A stretch of 64,000 nt of DNA, from contig OX381710.1 of assembly GCA_947462335.1 (NCBI GenBank), positions 3,162,001 through 3,226,000 on the forward strand. Direction: 5' to 3'. The stretch's first letter is position 1, and each line of letters opens with the position of its first letter. Shown here one piece after another: positions 30,031-41,066 of this stretch. The notes beneath the pieces were generated by a model. The model saw only the letters and a program-made list of their open reading frames with translations, was not told where the DNA came from and ran no database searches. The translations under genes were made by a program, and so were the position numbers. This DNA comes from Harmothoe impar. Taxonomy: Eukaryota > Annelida > Polychaeta > Phyllodocida > Polynoidae.

Positions 30031-30539
30031 GTGTGTATCTGTCCCTGTTTCTGTATCAGTCTCTCTCTGTAGAGTGCCGTAGGAACCTTTAATTACATAT
30101 ATAAAGGGAAAGGTGGAGGCAGTGCCTGCACCCCCCCCCCCAATCTGAAATAGGGGGCGGGGGGCTCAAACACTATTTATTTTATACAATTCCAATTTAA
30201 GCATGCATATACGCCACCATGCATTACAGCCAATGGCTGAAGCTTGTTAGACTGGGTCCCCCTAGGCCCCGATGAAGATTTACTTCCCACTGTATCTATC
30301 TGTATTTTTTTATCTTGCCAACGTCCATGTCTATGGCTGTCCCTGCCTTCTCCCCCCCCCCCAATCCATAGATCTTTCCCTAAGTCTACCCAGTATATAG
30401 TTTCCAACTTTCCCTCTGCCTATCCCAGTACTTCATATGGGTACACTACTTTATGGTGGTATGGAGCCCCTGCCTATATAACCACTGCTTTATAGCGTCC
30501 ATCGTACCTCATCACCCGACCTCTGACCCGGGGGTGGAC
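30031..30539. other. unassigned spacer
   Basis: C-runs and TATA-like words only. No gene recognised. Confidence 0.35.
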
Positions 30540-30615
30540 ATTACCCCTATACTGAATCTGGGACCTGCTGGCGACCCCCCTCACTGTGAGGACATTATGA
30601 GACATATTAGTGGAT
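30540..30615 (+). repeat. 75-bp segment shared with 41765-41845, inverted
   Basis: TGAATCTGGGACCTGCTGG, then CACTGTGAGGACATTATG, is matched on the minus strand near 41765-41845 with scattered differences. In one frame both copies translate to NLGPAG..P.CE.IM.HI. It is a dispersed repeat or a conserved exon piece. Confidence 0.5.
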
Positions 30616-30635
30616 TTTCACGCAAGCGGTTTTTC

Positions 30636-30742
30636 ATGAATGCCGCCCTGGTGAGTAACTCGCCAGTGCTGCATTCAAGCATCATGCCGACCCTATTAGT
30701 TGAGACACTCATGTTTTAGCGACATCGGTCCTTAAAGGGTTA
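30636..30742 (+). mobile_element. family A, hairpin 1 plus right end
   Basis: ATGAATGCCGCCCTGGTGAG through CATGCCGACCCTATTAG, then directly ATGTTTTAGCGACATCGGTC and CTTAAAGGGTTAA. Hairpin 2 has been deleted cleanly. Confidence 0.7.
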
Positions 30743-30866
30743 ATTAAGAGATTCGTCACTGATGCGGGTACAGGGACAGCACATCAAACCACCATGAACC
30801 ATGTATCAGCCCAAGTTCTCACTGCCTTGAATCCGAGTTACAGTGAATGCCTTTAACTTAAGGGAC

Positions 30867-30877
30867 AAGATGGCGAC
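30867..30877 (+). promoter_or_regulatory. YY1-like site AAGATGGCGAC
   Basis: GGGACAAGATGGCGAC. The same GGACAAGATGGC core occurs inverted at 61118-61129 and 61214-61225. Confidence 0.3.
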
Positions 30878-30958
30878 TTTGTGCAGAAATCCGTCACGAT
30901 GTCACAGACTGCCCTCTGCAGTGCCCTCTGACGGTAGTGAGGCCATGGCTACACCTAA

Positions 30959-31205
30959 GGCCAAAACCAATATGCGTTTCAGGGTACCCGACCCTACCTA
31001 TAGCAAAACAGGGCCAACCCTCGACATCGTCTTCGGACTATTTCAGAGTCATTTTGATAGTGCATGAGTCAAGGCCAATCTTGGCACTGAATGTCGGGAA
31101 TCAATTTCTGGGTACCTTTTAGGCAAAAGGGAAAAAACGAATAGAGAAAAAAAATCCGTTTTTAGATATTGACACTTTAAACACACCTTTTATCTTTTTT
31201 CGGCC
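30959..31205 (+). mobile_element. family F MITE, diverged copy
   Basis: GGCCAAAACCAATATGCGTTTC then GGGTACCCGACCCTACCTAT matches the left half of the copy at 33591. CTATTTCAGAGTC and AAACACACCTTTTATC with TTTTTTCGGCC match the right half. Confidence 0.68.
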
Positions 31206-31259
31206 TGCCCCCCCCCCCCGCCATCCCTGTATAGATACCTAATGTCCCGTCTCCACTAC

Positions 31260-31440
31260 TTCTGACCAGGGCCATGGATCTCCTACAGCGCGGCCTTCTG
31301 GGTAATGGTTTCCGGTCACATGACCAGCTACTTCCGGTGTCCATCATGCCTGGTACCGGAAGTGAGTGTGGTGTGCGCAGGCGCGGGCGGCGTGACGACG
31401 TATGGACGTTCCGGGATGTGAACATGACGCTCTTTGTTAT
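31260..31440 (+). promoter_or_regulatory. CpG-rich promoter-like cluster
   Basis: In 130 bp there are the palindrome GGTCACATGACC (31314-31325), an ETS site ACTTCCGG (31330-31337), a second ETS site ACCGGAAGT (31355-31363) and an NRF1-like TGCGCAGGCGC (31374-31384). A CGGGCGGCGTGACGACG stretch follows. ETS plus NRF1 in CpG-rich DNA is the usual make-up of TATA-less metazoan promoters. GGAA|GTGAGT could act as a 5' splice site. No downstream gene is identified. Confidence 0.4.
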
Positions 31441-32460
31441 CGGCAATGTCCAGGGCTGCCCATCAACTACCGACCCTCCCCCCCCACCCATACCTCTCAG
31501 ACATCAACCCTCCCCCCCATACAGACACACAGACGGAGAGAGGCAAAGAGAGACAGAGAGAAACAGGGAGAGACAATGATGGTACCCCCCACCCCCACAC
31601 ACACAGACTTACCTAAAACCTCCCAGCTATCAACAACCATATTTCTCTGATACACCGTAACAACCATCTACCTCAACCCTCTTGTCGCCCCCACACTGTA
31701 TCCAACAAACTTACCTAGTTCCAGATCTTAGTCAGTGGAGGGACAGAGAGAGGCAAAGAGAGACATAGAGGCAAAGAGAGTCAGATAGGGGTAAAGAGAG
31801 GCAAAGAGAGACGGAGATGGACAGAGAGAGACAGAGAGACAGGCACATGCAGAGAGACTACCATCTTTGTTATCGGTAATGTCCAGTGCCGCATGCACCT
31901 GCCCATCAACTACCACCCCCCCCCCCCCCCCAACTATTATCTCTCAGCTACCAACCACCATACCTTCCTGGTACACAGGTCAACCAGCATCTACCCCCTC
32001 CCTCCTGTCACCCAGACACTGTATCCAAACTTACTTAGTTCCAGATCTCAGCCAGTAAAGAGTGAAGAGATAGAAGAAGACAGAGAGAGGCAAAGAGAGT
32101 CAGAGAGAGACAGAGAGAGACCGAGAAAGACAGAGAGAGACAGGGAGAGGCAAAGAGAGACAGAGAGGGACAGAGAGACAGGCACATGCTGAAAGACCAC
32201 CATCTTTGTTACAAGTTATGTCCAGTGCCGCCTCAACCTTCCCATCAACTACCCCCCCCCCCTCACTCCAGACCTCTCAGACATCAACTACCGTCCGACA
32301 CGCCCGTCAACCACCATGCCCCTTCCTCCCAAAGAAACATATCAACTACCAAGCCCCTCCCCCCCACACACACCGTTTCTTTCGCCCTCCCCCGTCCAAA
32401 ATACATACTCAGTTCCAGTTCTCAGACAGCTGCGGGAGACTCAAAAATATGTAGATCCTG
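31427..32460 (+). repeat. triplicated 340-430 bp unit
   Basis: Each unit starts CTTTGTTA..GTTATGTCCAG-like (about 31430, 31862 and 32204). It runs through CCCATCAACTACC, a C-run and CTCTCAG..TCAAC, then GTTCCAG with TCTCAGCCAGT. The first two units end in a GAGACAGAGAGAGGCAAAGA purine stretch. Units are diverged; spacing is ~432 then ~341 bp. Confidence 0.75.
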
Positions 32461-32823
32461 AGTTACCAGCAGGTATGGAAGGTAATATGTACTAGATATG
32501 GTACCAGTGACTTGCTGTATAAGTGTATAAGTGCCAAGGATAGTTGTCCAAGCACCAGCCACGGATAATTACCATTGCAGCTAGTCATATATAAATCATA
32601 TCTGACTCACACTTACAGTAGGAGAGTGTGCTCAATGGGCCGCATCCACATCCAGCTGTGTATGTAAAATACAGTCAGGCCATTTGTTTTGTCTTCTCAG
32701 CCAGCTCTCAGCCAGCTAAATAAACATACAGATAAAACTAGAGGGACAGGGCACAGACCCCTTACATTTATTACACGACCTAACGTTATTAATACGATCC
32801 TGTGGTTGTTTAACCATTAAAAA
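32461..32823. other. unassigned spacer
   Basis: Unique AT-balanced DNA. CTCAGCCAGCTCTCAGCCAGC near 32697 is a small direct repeat. No gene is seen. Confidence 0.4.
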
Positions 32824-32884
32824 CGTACCAGCCCTAGGTGTGGTATGCTTTTGCGTACCAACCCTATGTGTGGTACGCTTTTTG
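32824..32884 (+). repeat. 30-bp direct repeat, two copies
   Basis: CGTACCAGCCCTAGGTGTGG and CGTACCAACCCTATGTGTGG, each followed by TA.GCTTTT, at 32824 and 32854. Confidence 0.8.
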
Positions 32885-32892
32885 GTGCTCTA

Positions 32893-33007
32893 GACCAATC
32901 AGAAGCCAGCATGTTGGTCACGTGACACAACAATAACGGCGATGTAAACAAAGCAGTCGACGATGTAAACGATGCAAATTAACGATATAGACAACAAACG
33001 TTGTGAG
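32893..33007 (+). promoter_or_regulatory. candidate promoter with first-exon donor
   Basis: In order: CCAAT box in GACCAATCAG (32893-32902), palindromic E-box GTCACGTGAC (32917-32926), two GATGTAAAC words, the first a forkhead-type GTAAACA (~32944), and a perfect POU octamer ATGCAAAT (32972-32979). A strong 5' splice site GTTGTGAG|GTAAGC follows at 33008. The combination is unusual in this repeat-rich window. The transcript start and downstream exon are not identified. Confidence 0.4.
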
Positions 33008-33009
33008 GT

Positions 33010-33590
33010 AAGCAACATCTAAAAGGTAGAGGGTATGGAAAATTGTCTACTGGTCATGTAATAAAGCTTGTATTTCATGATAGGGTCACACATGGGGCGC
33101 ACCAGCACAAGGTGCATCTGTCTTTATAAGTATACTGGCTATGTATACTCCATGCTCCCTACCTGTCTGCGGATGTGAAAGGGATTTGTACGCACCTAAA
33201 ACAGAGAAAGGGGGAACGAGGATTAGACATGATGGTGATATATATCAAACTAAGAACAGTCAAAAGACAATATGAATATCAAAAATACGTTTTCTTTTAA
33301 GTATTACTTGAAAAAGCTTTAGACTTTATCTTCATGACGAACAGGATGTAACACATTATACTGCAACGGACACGGAGAACAAAGCATTTCACACCTCTTG
33401 TATACTGCATACAGCTAGTGGTATAAATAACAAGGCTCCCTTCACTGTATTTCGCGTGCAGCTTGGCACTCGTCCTATAGCTACTACATAACGCATTATG
33501 CTACCTCCCAGGGGGCACACTGAGGTTAGAGTTAACGTTGATTTGATGTATCAACCAGTTGTCAATGTTGAATCATGTTTTTGTGCCCAG
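33010..33590. other. unassigned spacer
   Basis: Follows the putative donor. No exon with a matching acceptor and coding signature was found up to the next MITE. Confidence 0.4.
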
Positions 33591-33847
33591 GCCCAAAAAG
33601 GAACAAAGGTGTGTTTCAGGTTACCCGACCTTACCTATCAAAACAAGGCCGACCCTAAAAATGTTTATCCAATTTTGAAAAAAAAAGAAGTAATTTTTGG
33701 GCTCTTTCAGAGTCGATACTGTTGTTGGCAAGTCAGCGCTGAAGTTTGGAGGTCAACATTTGGCTACTTTTCAGGCCAGAAAAGAAAATCCGACCTACCC
33801 TACCAAAATTTTCAAGCTTTGTAATCTGAAACACACCTCTTTTTTGG
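33591..33847 (+). mobile_element. family F MITE, reference copy
   Basis: Left GCCCAAAAAGGAACAAAGG then TGTGTTTCAGGTTACC pairs with right GTAATCTGAAACACACCTC then TTTTTTGGC. The centre has CCGACCTTACCTATC against GACCTACCCTACC. At 257 bp it has no gene. The overlapping 108-codon frame is repeat-derived. Confidence 0.75.
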
Positions 33848-34048
33848 CTCCACTGAGGCAAAGGGTTAACAATGACATTACAGCCCATGTACGTGTATGA
33901 CATACAGGAGTTGACCCTATGTTAACCCTATGGGGGCATTATATTATACAGTGAGCAGCTCTGACACGTGGTGTCTCTGTGAGCTGTTTATTGGATCAAG
34001 CCCCTCACTAGGCTGCCACCCTGCTACCCCCACATGGTCCTCATCGCA

Positions 34049-34347
34049 CACAGAGAAAAGAAACAGCGTCAAGAGGGAGTCAAGGTTGCTTCCAGAATGG
34101 CTCCCCTCTCTAGGGGAGTCCAGCTCACCTAAAGGAGCCTAGGTGACTCTCTGGATGACCTTAGGGAGTCATCTGGGGGAGTCATATAGTTCTCTGGGTC
34201 ATATAACTCTCCCAGGTGACTCCCCGAGGTCAGTCAGAGGTCAGTCAGAGAGTCACCTAGGCTCCCTTAGGCGACCTAGACCCTGAACAGGGGAGTCATT
34301 TTGGAGGCAACCTGGACTCCCTTTTGACGCTGTTTCTTTTCTCTGTG
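34049..34347. mobile_element. family B palindromic MITE, full length
   Basis: CACAGAGAAAAGAAACAGCG with TCAAGAGGGAG at the left; CTCCCTTTTGACGCTGTTTC then TTTTCTCTGTG at the right. The arms AGCCTAGGTGACTC and GAGTCACCTAGGCT are perfect. Confidence 0.85.
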
Positions 34348-34502
34348 TCTTCAGCATCCCCTCCCCCTAGCCTCTCCCTCTGTCCATTTTACCCTGGCTT
34401 CCATCTCTCAGCACTACCAGTATATATTCTGATTTCGATGCCCCCTGAAATACCCCCTCCCCACCCCTGTTGTGTCCATGAACTGAAATGGTTGTATTTA
34501 CA

Positions 34503-34951
34503 GGGGGTTGGGATCCAGTGGACCCAAACATCAACCCCTTTTGAAAAAAAAGTTTGGACTTTTCAAAAAATATCATCCGACGAGTGGTATACTGGTTTTT
34601 GGTACTCTGCCGTTAGGGACATCTGATATTCTTGTGAATTTTCAAAATTGTTATTACATATGGAAAATCATAAACCGCTTTAATAGAACCGGTAGTATGT
34701 ACCACATCCTGTAAAACACAAGGACCAGCACACACTCTTGTATTGTCAAAACTTAAACGTGTACGGTAAATAAAGAAAACCTTGTTCTTAAAAAAAAGTT
34801 TAAACTCCTGGGTCCATCTTTGTACAATTGTAAGTTTTTATTTCTCCTGAATAAGTTGAGACTTTTCAAATAATCCTCTGCGACTTGTCGTACACTGGTG
34901 GGTTTATTTTTGTTTTGTTTTTGTACTGGACTGTATAGGGACACCTTCTGT
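34503..34951 (+). repeat. pair of diverged ~130-160 bp direct repeats
   Basis: Unit 1 (34503-34625) and unit 2 (34790-34951) share AAAAAAAAGTTT, GACTTTTCAAA, CGA(C)..TGTCGTA/AGTGGTA, TACACTGGT/ATACTGGT, TTTTGGTACT/TTTTGTACT and TAGGGACA. Unknown family. Confidence 0.55.
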
Positions 34952-35144
34952 TCAAACCGCCGGGTGCGCCTCTGTGTTTACGTCTTTATTTCTCGTCAAT
35001 AACTCTGAATAACGCGACATAGAGGGATTAAAAACAGGCCTGTCACAAACCTGCAGCAATACATCCGTATGGTCACTTACCGCCAAAGCCAATCCTCCCC
35101 CGGGAGGCTTTTTTTTCACTCAGTATTCGCCGACACCCACGCCT

Positions 35145-35388
35145 TAAACCTTTAGACACAGTGTAATGTTTAATGCATTGGTCGTTATGGTGCATGAATG
35201 CAGGCCTGGTGAGTTACTCGCCAAGGTTGCATTCATGCATCATACCGACCCTATTGGGTTGATACACGCCTATTGAGTCGGCATGATGCATAAATGCATG
35301 CAGGATGCCTGAGTTACTCGTGAGACCCGCTTTCAAGGCAGCAAAGGGACATGATACATTGAAACAATATGCTGTCCCTACAGGGTTA
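35145..35388 (+). mobile_element. family A MITE
   Basis: AAACCTTTAGACACAGTGTAATG to GTCCCTACAGGGTTAA. Hairpin 1 is almost perfect (GCATGAATGCAGGCCTGG ... GCATTCATGCATC). Confidence 0.73.
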
Positions 35389-35389
35389 A

Positions 35390-35613
35390 TTCTTTTAGGG
35401 CAACACAGTGTAATATCTCAATGCGGTCGTGGTCAGCATGATACATGAATGCTACCCTGGTCAATAACTCACCAGAGCTGCATTCACGCATCATACCGGG
35501 CGTGTCTCAACCCCGTAGGGTTGGCATAATGCATGGATGCAACCCTGGCAAGTCACTCACCAGGGCTGCATTCACGCATCATGACGGCCACTGCCATGTA
35601 CCACTAAAGGGTT
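35390..35613 (+). mobile_element. family A MITE, adjacent second copy
   Basis: TTCTTTTAGGGCAACACAGTG to ACCACTAAAGGGTTGG. It shares the CACAGTGTAAT variant with the preceding copy, indicating tandem duplication. Confidence 0.73.
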
Positions 35614-35823
35614 GGCCAGAAACAGCCATCTGTTGGGTCAACACACGCCTGTCCCGGGGGAGGATCCCTCCCGGCCTGCACCCATTCATCTTCCTACTCA
35701 AACCTCATTTAGTTTTGCTAGTGATTCACAAATTTCCCACCGGTTTTAAAAACGAATCAATCACTGTCTCTGGTGTGTCCCTCTACCCCAGCACCCCCTG
35801 CCACCCTACAGCCACCGGCCACC

Positions 35824-36188
35824 TCTGGGTACGGCTGGACGATACCTCTGTGGTTAGGGAAGAGGGGGGAGGAGGGGGCAAGGCAAGGTGGGACAAGGAG
35901 AGGAGACTGACAGACACAGAGAGAGATAGAGAGAAAGGGACAGAGAGAAGGAGATTGAGAGACAGGGAGGAGAGAGGAAACATGGATCAGAGGAGAAATG
36001 TGGAGAAATTGAAACGAATGAGAAACTGAGTAGGGCTGGACGCTACGTCTGTGGTTGGGGAAGTGGGGCAAGGGACTGGGTAAGGGACAGGGAGAGAAGG
36101 AGATTGGGAGGAGAGAGAGAAGGGGACTTGGGAGACAGAGAGACAGACAGAGAGACAGACACAGATAGCAAGACAGACAGACAGCGAC

Positions 36189-36219
<31 letters not shown>

Positions 36220-36345
36220 GACAGAGAGAGACAGTAAGACAGGGAGGGAGAGACAGCCGGAGAGGGAGAGACAGATGGAGAGAGGGAGAGATGGACAGAA
36301 AGAGTCAGAGAGGAAGAGACTCGGAGAACGGCACTGGGGGGGGGG
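35824..36345 (+). repeat. purine tract with a ~203-bp duplication
   Basis: GGCTGGACGATACCTCTGTGG at ~35831 recurs as GGCTGGACGCTACGTCTGTGG at ~36034, each leading into GAGACAGAGAGA-type sequence. The second unit extends into a long (GAGACA)n tract. Confidence 0.85.
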
Positions 36346-36643
36346 AGGGGGATTAGCTGATTAGCATAACTTATGCGAAAAGGAAGATATCTGCATATTT
36401 CACTGTCAATTCCTAATTGATAAAACCACATGATTCCCTGCAGCAAAAGATTTGAAATCTAGCACACACTGGCTGGGTTCTTGCTGTGTGAGGGGGGAGG
36501 GGGGGTGGCAGGGCAGGGGCAGGAGTCACCTGACCTGGTCAGTAGTTTGCACGCTTGCCGCTAGGTGTCATCCGTGCCGTTATCGATCACTGCCACCATG
36601 ATGTATGGTCTCCCACCCGGCCACCAGGGGGCAGTCAAGTATG
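36346..36643. other. unassigned segment with TAAT cores
   Basis: TTAGCTGATTAGCATAAC and CCTAATTGATAAAACC are homeodomain-type words; the remainder is GC-mixed. It lies next to the best CTCF-type motif of the window. Confidence 0.3.
36621..36634 (+). promoter_or_regulatory. candidate CTCF site
   Basis: CCACCAGGGGGCAG fits the CTCF core CCASYAGRKGGCRS at all 14 positions, with GG upstream as in many bound sites. Binding is an inference. Confidence 0.4.
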
Positions 36644-36882
36644 TAACCCTTTAAGAGGGACATAATACCTTAATGCATCGTGCCCTTGGTCGTCATGATG
36701 CATGAATACAGCCCTGGCGAGTAACTCGCAGGTGCTATATTCAAGCATCATGCCAACCCTACAGGGTTCAAATACCCCTGGAGGGTCTGCATGATGCATC
36801 AGTGCAGCACTGATGAGTTACTCCCCCGGGTCTGCATTGGTACATCATAACGACAAATGCCACATGCCATCCTTAAAGGGTT
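36644..36882 (+). mobile_element. family A MITE, near full length
   Basis: AACCCTTTAAGAGGGACATAATG to GCCATCCTTAAAGGGTTAA. The left flank is TGT, so a TTAA target does not fit this copy. Confidence 0.82.
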
Positions 36883-37073
36883 AAAGGCCGCCTTAAATAC
36901 TAAAACAGTAGCTACTGTTTTCTGATGGAAAGTCCAGCTTTAGTTTTACAGTGTTGGTAACAGTGAATGGCCCTAGTCTGGAATGTGAAGACAATCTGAA
37001 TAAACATGGGCCCTATACATTACCTCTTAAACGGCATGAGGACTCAACAAGCGCCAGCATATTGCACCAATTA

Positions 37074-37285
37074 ACCCTTTAAGGGCACATGTCGCTAAAA
37101 TATGACATTTATCATCATGATGCACCAATGCAGCCCCGGCGACTAACTCGCCGGTGCTGCATTGTTGCATCATGATGACTCTGTAGAGTGCTTGAATGCA
37201 GCACTGGTCAGTTACTTGCCAGGGCTGCATCCATGCACCATGATGACCAATAACATGATGCATTAATGCATTATGTAGCCCTTAA
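37074..37285 (+). mobile_element. family A MITE
   Basis: TTAACCCTTTAAGGGCACATG to GTAGCCCTTAAATAGG. Hairpin 1 is perfect, the middle hairpin is deleted (ATGACTCTGTAGAGTGC), and hairpin 2 is present. Confidence 0.78.
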
Positions 37286-37968
37286 ATAGGATCACTAGAA
37301 TGAAACTATTCTGTTTGATAACATCGAGTATTTGATTGGCGCCATTTTATCTACAATACAATGATTCATCAGAAGAAACTGACAGAAAAATGAACTATCA
37401 GTTTACTAATTAACAAAAATAGTATCAAAGAGGAATACAGTGGTCCTTTCTGCCATGACATTGTGAACAGTCTATAGTCAGGGTTCTGGTGGTTAGTTTG
37501 CTGTGTGCCTCGTTTAAACACAATTAGTGAGACAAGGCCTGACATCGGGGTTCTGTGTGTATGAGGGAGGGAGGGGGGGGGGGTGCTGTAAACAGCTATT
37601 TTTGCACATGTTTACACAATTTTAGCAGGAATTGAAAAATCTGCGAAAAAACATAGACAGTGCCAAAGTATTCATGCAGTATTGAATCAAAGTGCCAAAT
37701 TTCAGAAATCTGTGAATTAAGACATACCAAATTGTACTTTTTTAGCGAAAATTTGCGAAAAATGTATACGCCCGAAAATATCTCTGTTTACAGTATACGA
37801 AGTGCTCCATCTTGTGGGGGTACACACACACAGGCCTCTGACACAGGAGACAAACAGGCAGTCAGGCAGACCACTGGAGGCTCTTTGTACAGGTCTGTAT
37901 CTCTACATGTTGATATTAGGTAAGGTTTCCTGCCTAGATTACCTAATGAGCTGGTGGGAGTGGGAGAA
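37286..37968. other. unassigned spacer
   Basis: AT-rich; a G-run lies near 37572. CTCCATCTTGTGGGGGT near 37803 weakly resembles a CTCF motif. No gene is seen. Confidence 0.4.
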
Positions 37969-39568
37969 AGATATAGAGATAGATACGGGGTACAGGGACA
38001 GAGACAAATACAGGGACAGGGACAGGAGTGGTAACAGAGACAGAGACAGGGACAGATACCGGGACAGGGGCAGGGGCAGAGACAGAGACAGGGACAGGGC
38101 CAGAGACGGGGACAGAGACAGAGACTGAGACAGGGACAGAGACAGGGACAGGGGCAGAGACAGGGACAGAGACAGGGACAGAGCAGAGAGACAGGGACAG
38201 GATCAGACCCATGCTTAGGGATAGAGACAGGGACAGAGACAGAGACAGAGACAGGTGCAGGTACAGAGAAGGGAAAGAGACAGGGACAGAAACGGGGACA
38301 GAAACAGGGACATGGACAGAGCAAAAGACGCAAGTGACAGAGATAGGGACAGGGACAGAGACAGGGACAGGATCAGACCCATGCTTAGGGACAGAGACAT
38401 GGACAGAGACAGGGACAGAGACAGGGACAGAGACAGGGACAGAGACAGGTGCAGGTGAAAGGCAGAAAGAAGAAGCATCTACTCAACGACTCCTACCCCT
38501 GTACCTAACAGAGGACAGAGACAGGGACAGGGACAGGGACAGAGACAGGAACAGAGACAGGGACAGAGACAGGGACAGAGACAGGGACAGAGACAGGGAC
38601 AGAGACAGGGACAGGGACAGGGACAGAGACTAGGGAGAGGGACAGAGACAGGGTCAGGGACAGGGACAGAGACAGGGACAAGCACAGAGAGAGAGACAGG
38701 GACAGAGACAGGGACAGGGACAGGGACAGGGACAGAGACAGGGACAGAGACAGGGACAGGGACAGGGACAGAGACAGGGACAGAGACAGGGACAGAGACA
38801 GGGACAGAGACAGGGACAGAGACAGGGAAAGGGACAGATACATGGACAGGGACAGAGACAGGGACAGGCACAGAGACAGGGACAGGCACAGAGAGAGACA
38901 GGGACAGAGACAGGGACAGGGACAGGGGCAGAGACAGGGACAGAGACAGGGACAGGCACAGAGAGAGACACAGGGACAGAGACAGAGACAGAGACAGGGA
39001 CAGAGACAGGGACAGAGACAGGGACAGGGACAGGGACAGGGAGAGAGACAAGGACAGAGACAGGGACAGAGACAGGGACAGAGACAGGGACAGAGACAGG
39101 GACAGAGACAGGGACAGAGACAGGGACAGAGACAGGGAAAGGGACAGAGACAGGGACGGGACAGAGACAGGGACAGGGACAGAGACAGGGACAGGCATGG
39201 AGAGTGAGACAGGGACAGAGACAGGGACAGGGACAGGGACAGGGACAGGAACAGGGAGAGAGAGACAGAAGTTGAGGGGGCAGAGACTGGGAGAGAGACA
39301 GATAAGAAGACAGGGACAGCGCAGAGAGACAGGGACAGGATCAGACCCATGCTTAGGGACAGAGACATGGACAGAGACAGGGACAGAGACAGGGACAGAG
39401 ACAGGGATAGGGATAGGGACAGGGACAGAGACAGAGACATAGACAGAGACAGAGACAGAGACAGGGACAGGAACAGGAGTGGTAACAGAGACAGAGGCAA
39501 GGACAGAGACAGTGATAGGGACTGGGACAGATACAGGGACAGGGACAGATACAGAGACAGAGACAGAG

Positions 39569-39626
<58 letters not shown>

Positions 39627-39965
39627 GCAGGGACAGGGACAGGGACAGGGACAGAGCAGAGAGACAGGGACAGAATCAGACCCATGCTTAGGGATAGAGA
39701 CAGGGACAGAGACAGAGACAGAGACAGGTGCAGGTACAGAGAAGGGAAAGAGACAGGGACAGAAACAGGGACAGAAACAGGGACATGGACAGAGCAAAAG
39801 ACGCAAGTGACAGAGACAGTGAGAGGGAGAGAGACAGAGACAGAGACAGAGACAGAGACAGGGACAGGAACAGGAGTGGTAACAGAGACAGAGACAAGGA
39901 CAGAGACAGTGATAGGGACTGGGACAGATACAGGGACAGGGACAGAGACAGAGACAGAGACAGAG

Positions 39966-40027
<62 letters not shown>

Positions 40028-40436
40028 AGCAGAGAGACAGGGACAGGATCAGACCCATGCTTAGGGATAGAGACAGGGACAGAGACAGAGACAGGTGCAG
40101 GTACAGAGAAGGGAAAGAGACAGGGACAGAAACGGGGACAGAAATAGGGACATGGACAGAGCAAAAGACGCAAGTGACAGAGATAGGGACAGGGACAGAG
40201 ACAGGGACAGCGCAGAGAGACAGGGACAGGATCAGACCCATGCTTAGGAGCAGAGACAGGGACAAGGACAGGGACAGAGACAGGGACAGAGACAGGGACA
40301 GAGACAGGGACAGATACAAAGACAAAAGACAGGGAAAGAGACAGATACAGAGACAGGGACAGATACAGAGACAGGTGCAGGTGAAAGGCAGAAAGAAGAA
40401 GCATCTACTCAACGACTCCTACCCCTGTACCTAATA
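37969..40436 (+). repeat. 2.5-kb GACAGG/GACAGA array with higher-order repeats
   Basis: Mostly hexamers GGGACA and GAGACA. Unique marker blocks recur: CAGACCCATGCTTAGG (six times: ~38207, 38384, 39347, 39680, 40053 and 40236), GCAAAAGACGCAAGTGACAG (~38320, 39794 and 40160) and GTGCAGGTACAGAGAAGGG. The closing block GCAGGTGAAAGGCAGAAAGAA with CATCTACTCAACGACTCC appears at both ~38450 and ~40376. The array therefore grew by duplication of several-hundred-bp blocks. The 635-codon Leu/Ser/Val/Pro frame on the minus strand is an artefact. Confidence 0.95.
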
Positions 40437-41066
40437 CCTCCCCTTCCCACTGCCATGTAACAGAAAGCTGATATTGACATGGAGGTTCTAGTCCCCACAT
40501 AGACGGCAGTTTCCTGCAAACTGTGATGCCCAAGAATATAGCTTGTATTTAGCTCTATCTGGCCCCCAGTCATCTGGGATTTCAAACATTAGACCTTAAG
40601 CCTTTAAGGATGACATAATATCACTAGAGGAATAGAGCATGGGCTCACTAACTTGTACCTTAGTACCGCATAGGTCCTCTTCCCTCTGCTACGTAACAGA
40701 AACCTGATATTGACAAGGCGGTCTTGTTCTTACATAGACAGAGTTTCCTGCTAACTGCAATAGAGACGCCCAAGTACAGCTTGTATTTACCTCTCCCAGG
40801 CCCCAGTCATCTGGGATTTCAAATATTAACCCTTTAACTCTTTATGGACGACATAATATCTCTAGAGGAATAGAGCACTGCCTCCGCATCTACTTGACAT
40901 CTTCTAGCTCACTACCCAATACCTCCCCTTCCCACTGCCACGTAACAGATACCTGATATTGACATGGAGATTTCCTGCCTATACTGTAACAGAGACAGCC
41001 AAGTAAAACTTTTATTTATTTCTATCCGGCCCCAGTCATCTGGGATTTCAAATGTTTAACCTTAAC
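40433..41066 (+). repeat. family K tandem units (~230-255 bp), three copies
   Basis: Units start near 40433, 40662 and 40918. Each contains CCCACTGCCATGTAACAGA, GATATTGACATGG, TTTCCTGC..ACTG, GCTTGTATTTA, CCCCAGTCATCTGGGATTTC and ACCCTTTAAGGA..ACATAATATC. The unit border is the family A terminal sequence. The same array lies inverted at 54841-55520. Confidence 0.8.

Noticed and set aside
29530..30072. 180-codon Leu/Ser frame resembling membrane segments
   Set aside because: Encoded by the CCTCTCTG array; hydrophobicity is a by-product of CT-rich codons.
38505..40412. 635-codon open frame on the minus strand (Leu/Ser/Val/Pro repeats)
   Set aside because: It lies wholly over a hexamer array; many other frames there are open too, and no domain or start context supports a protein.
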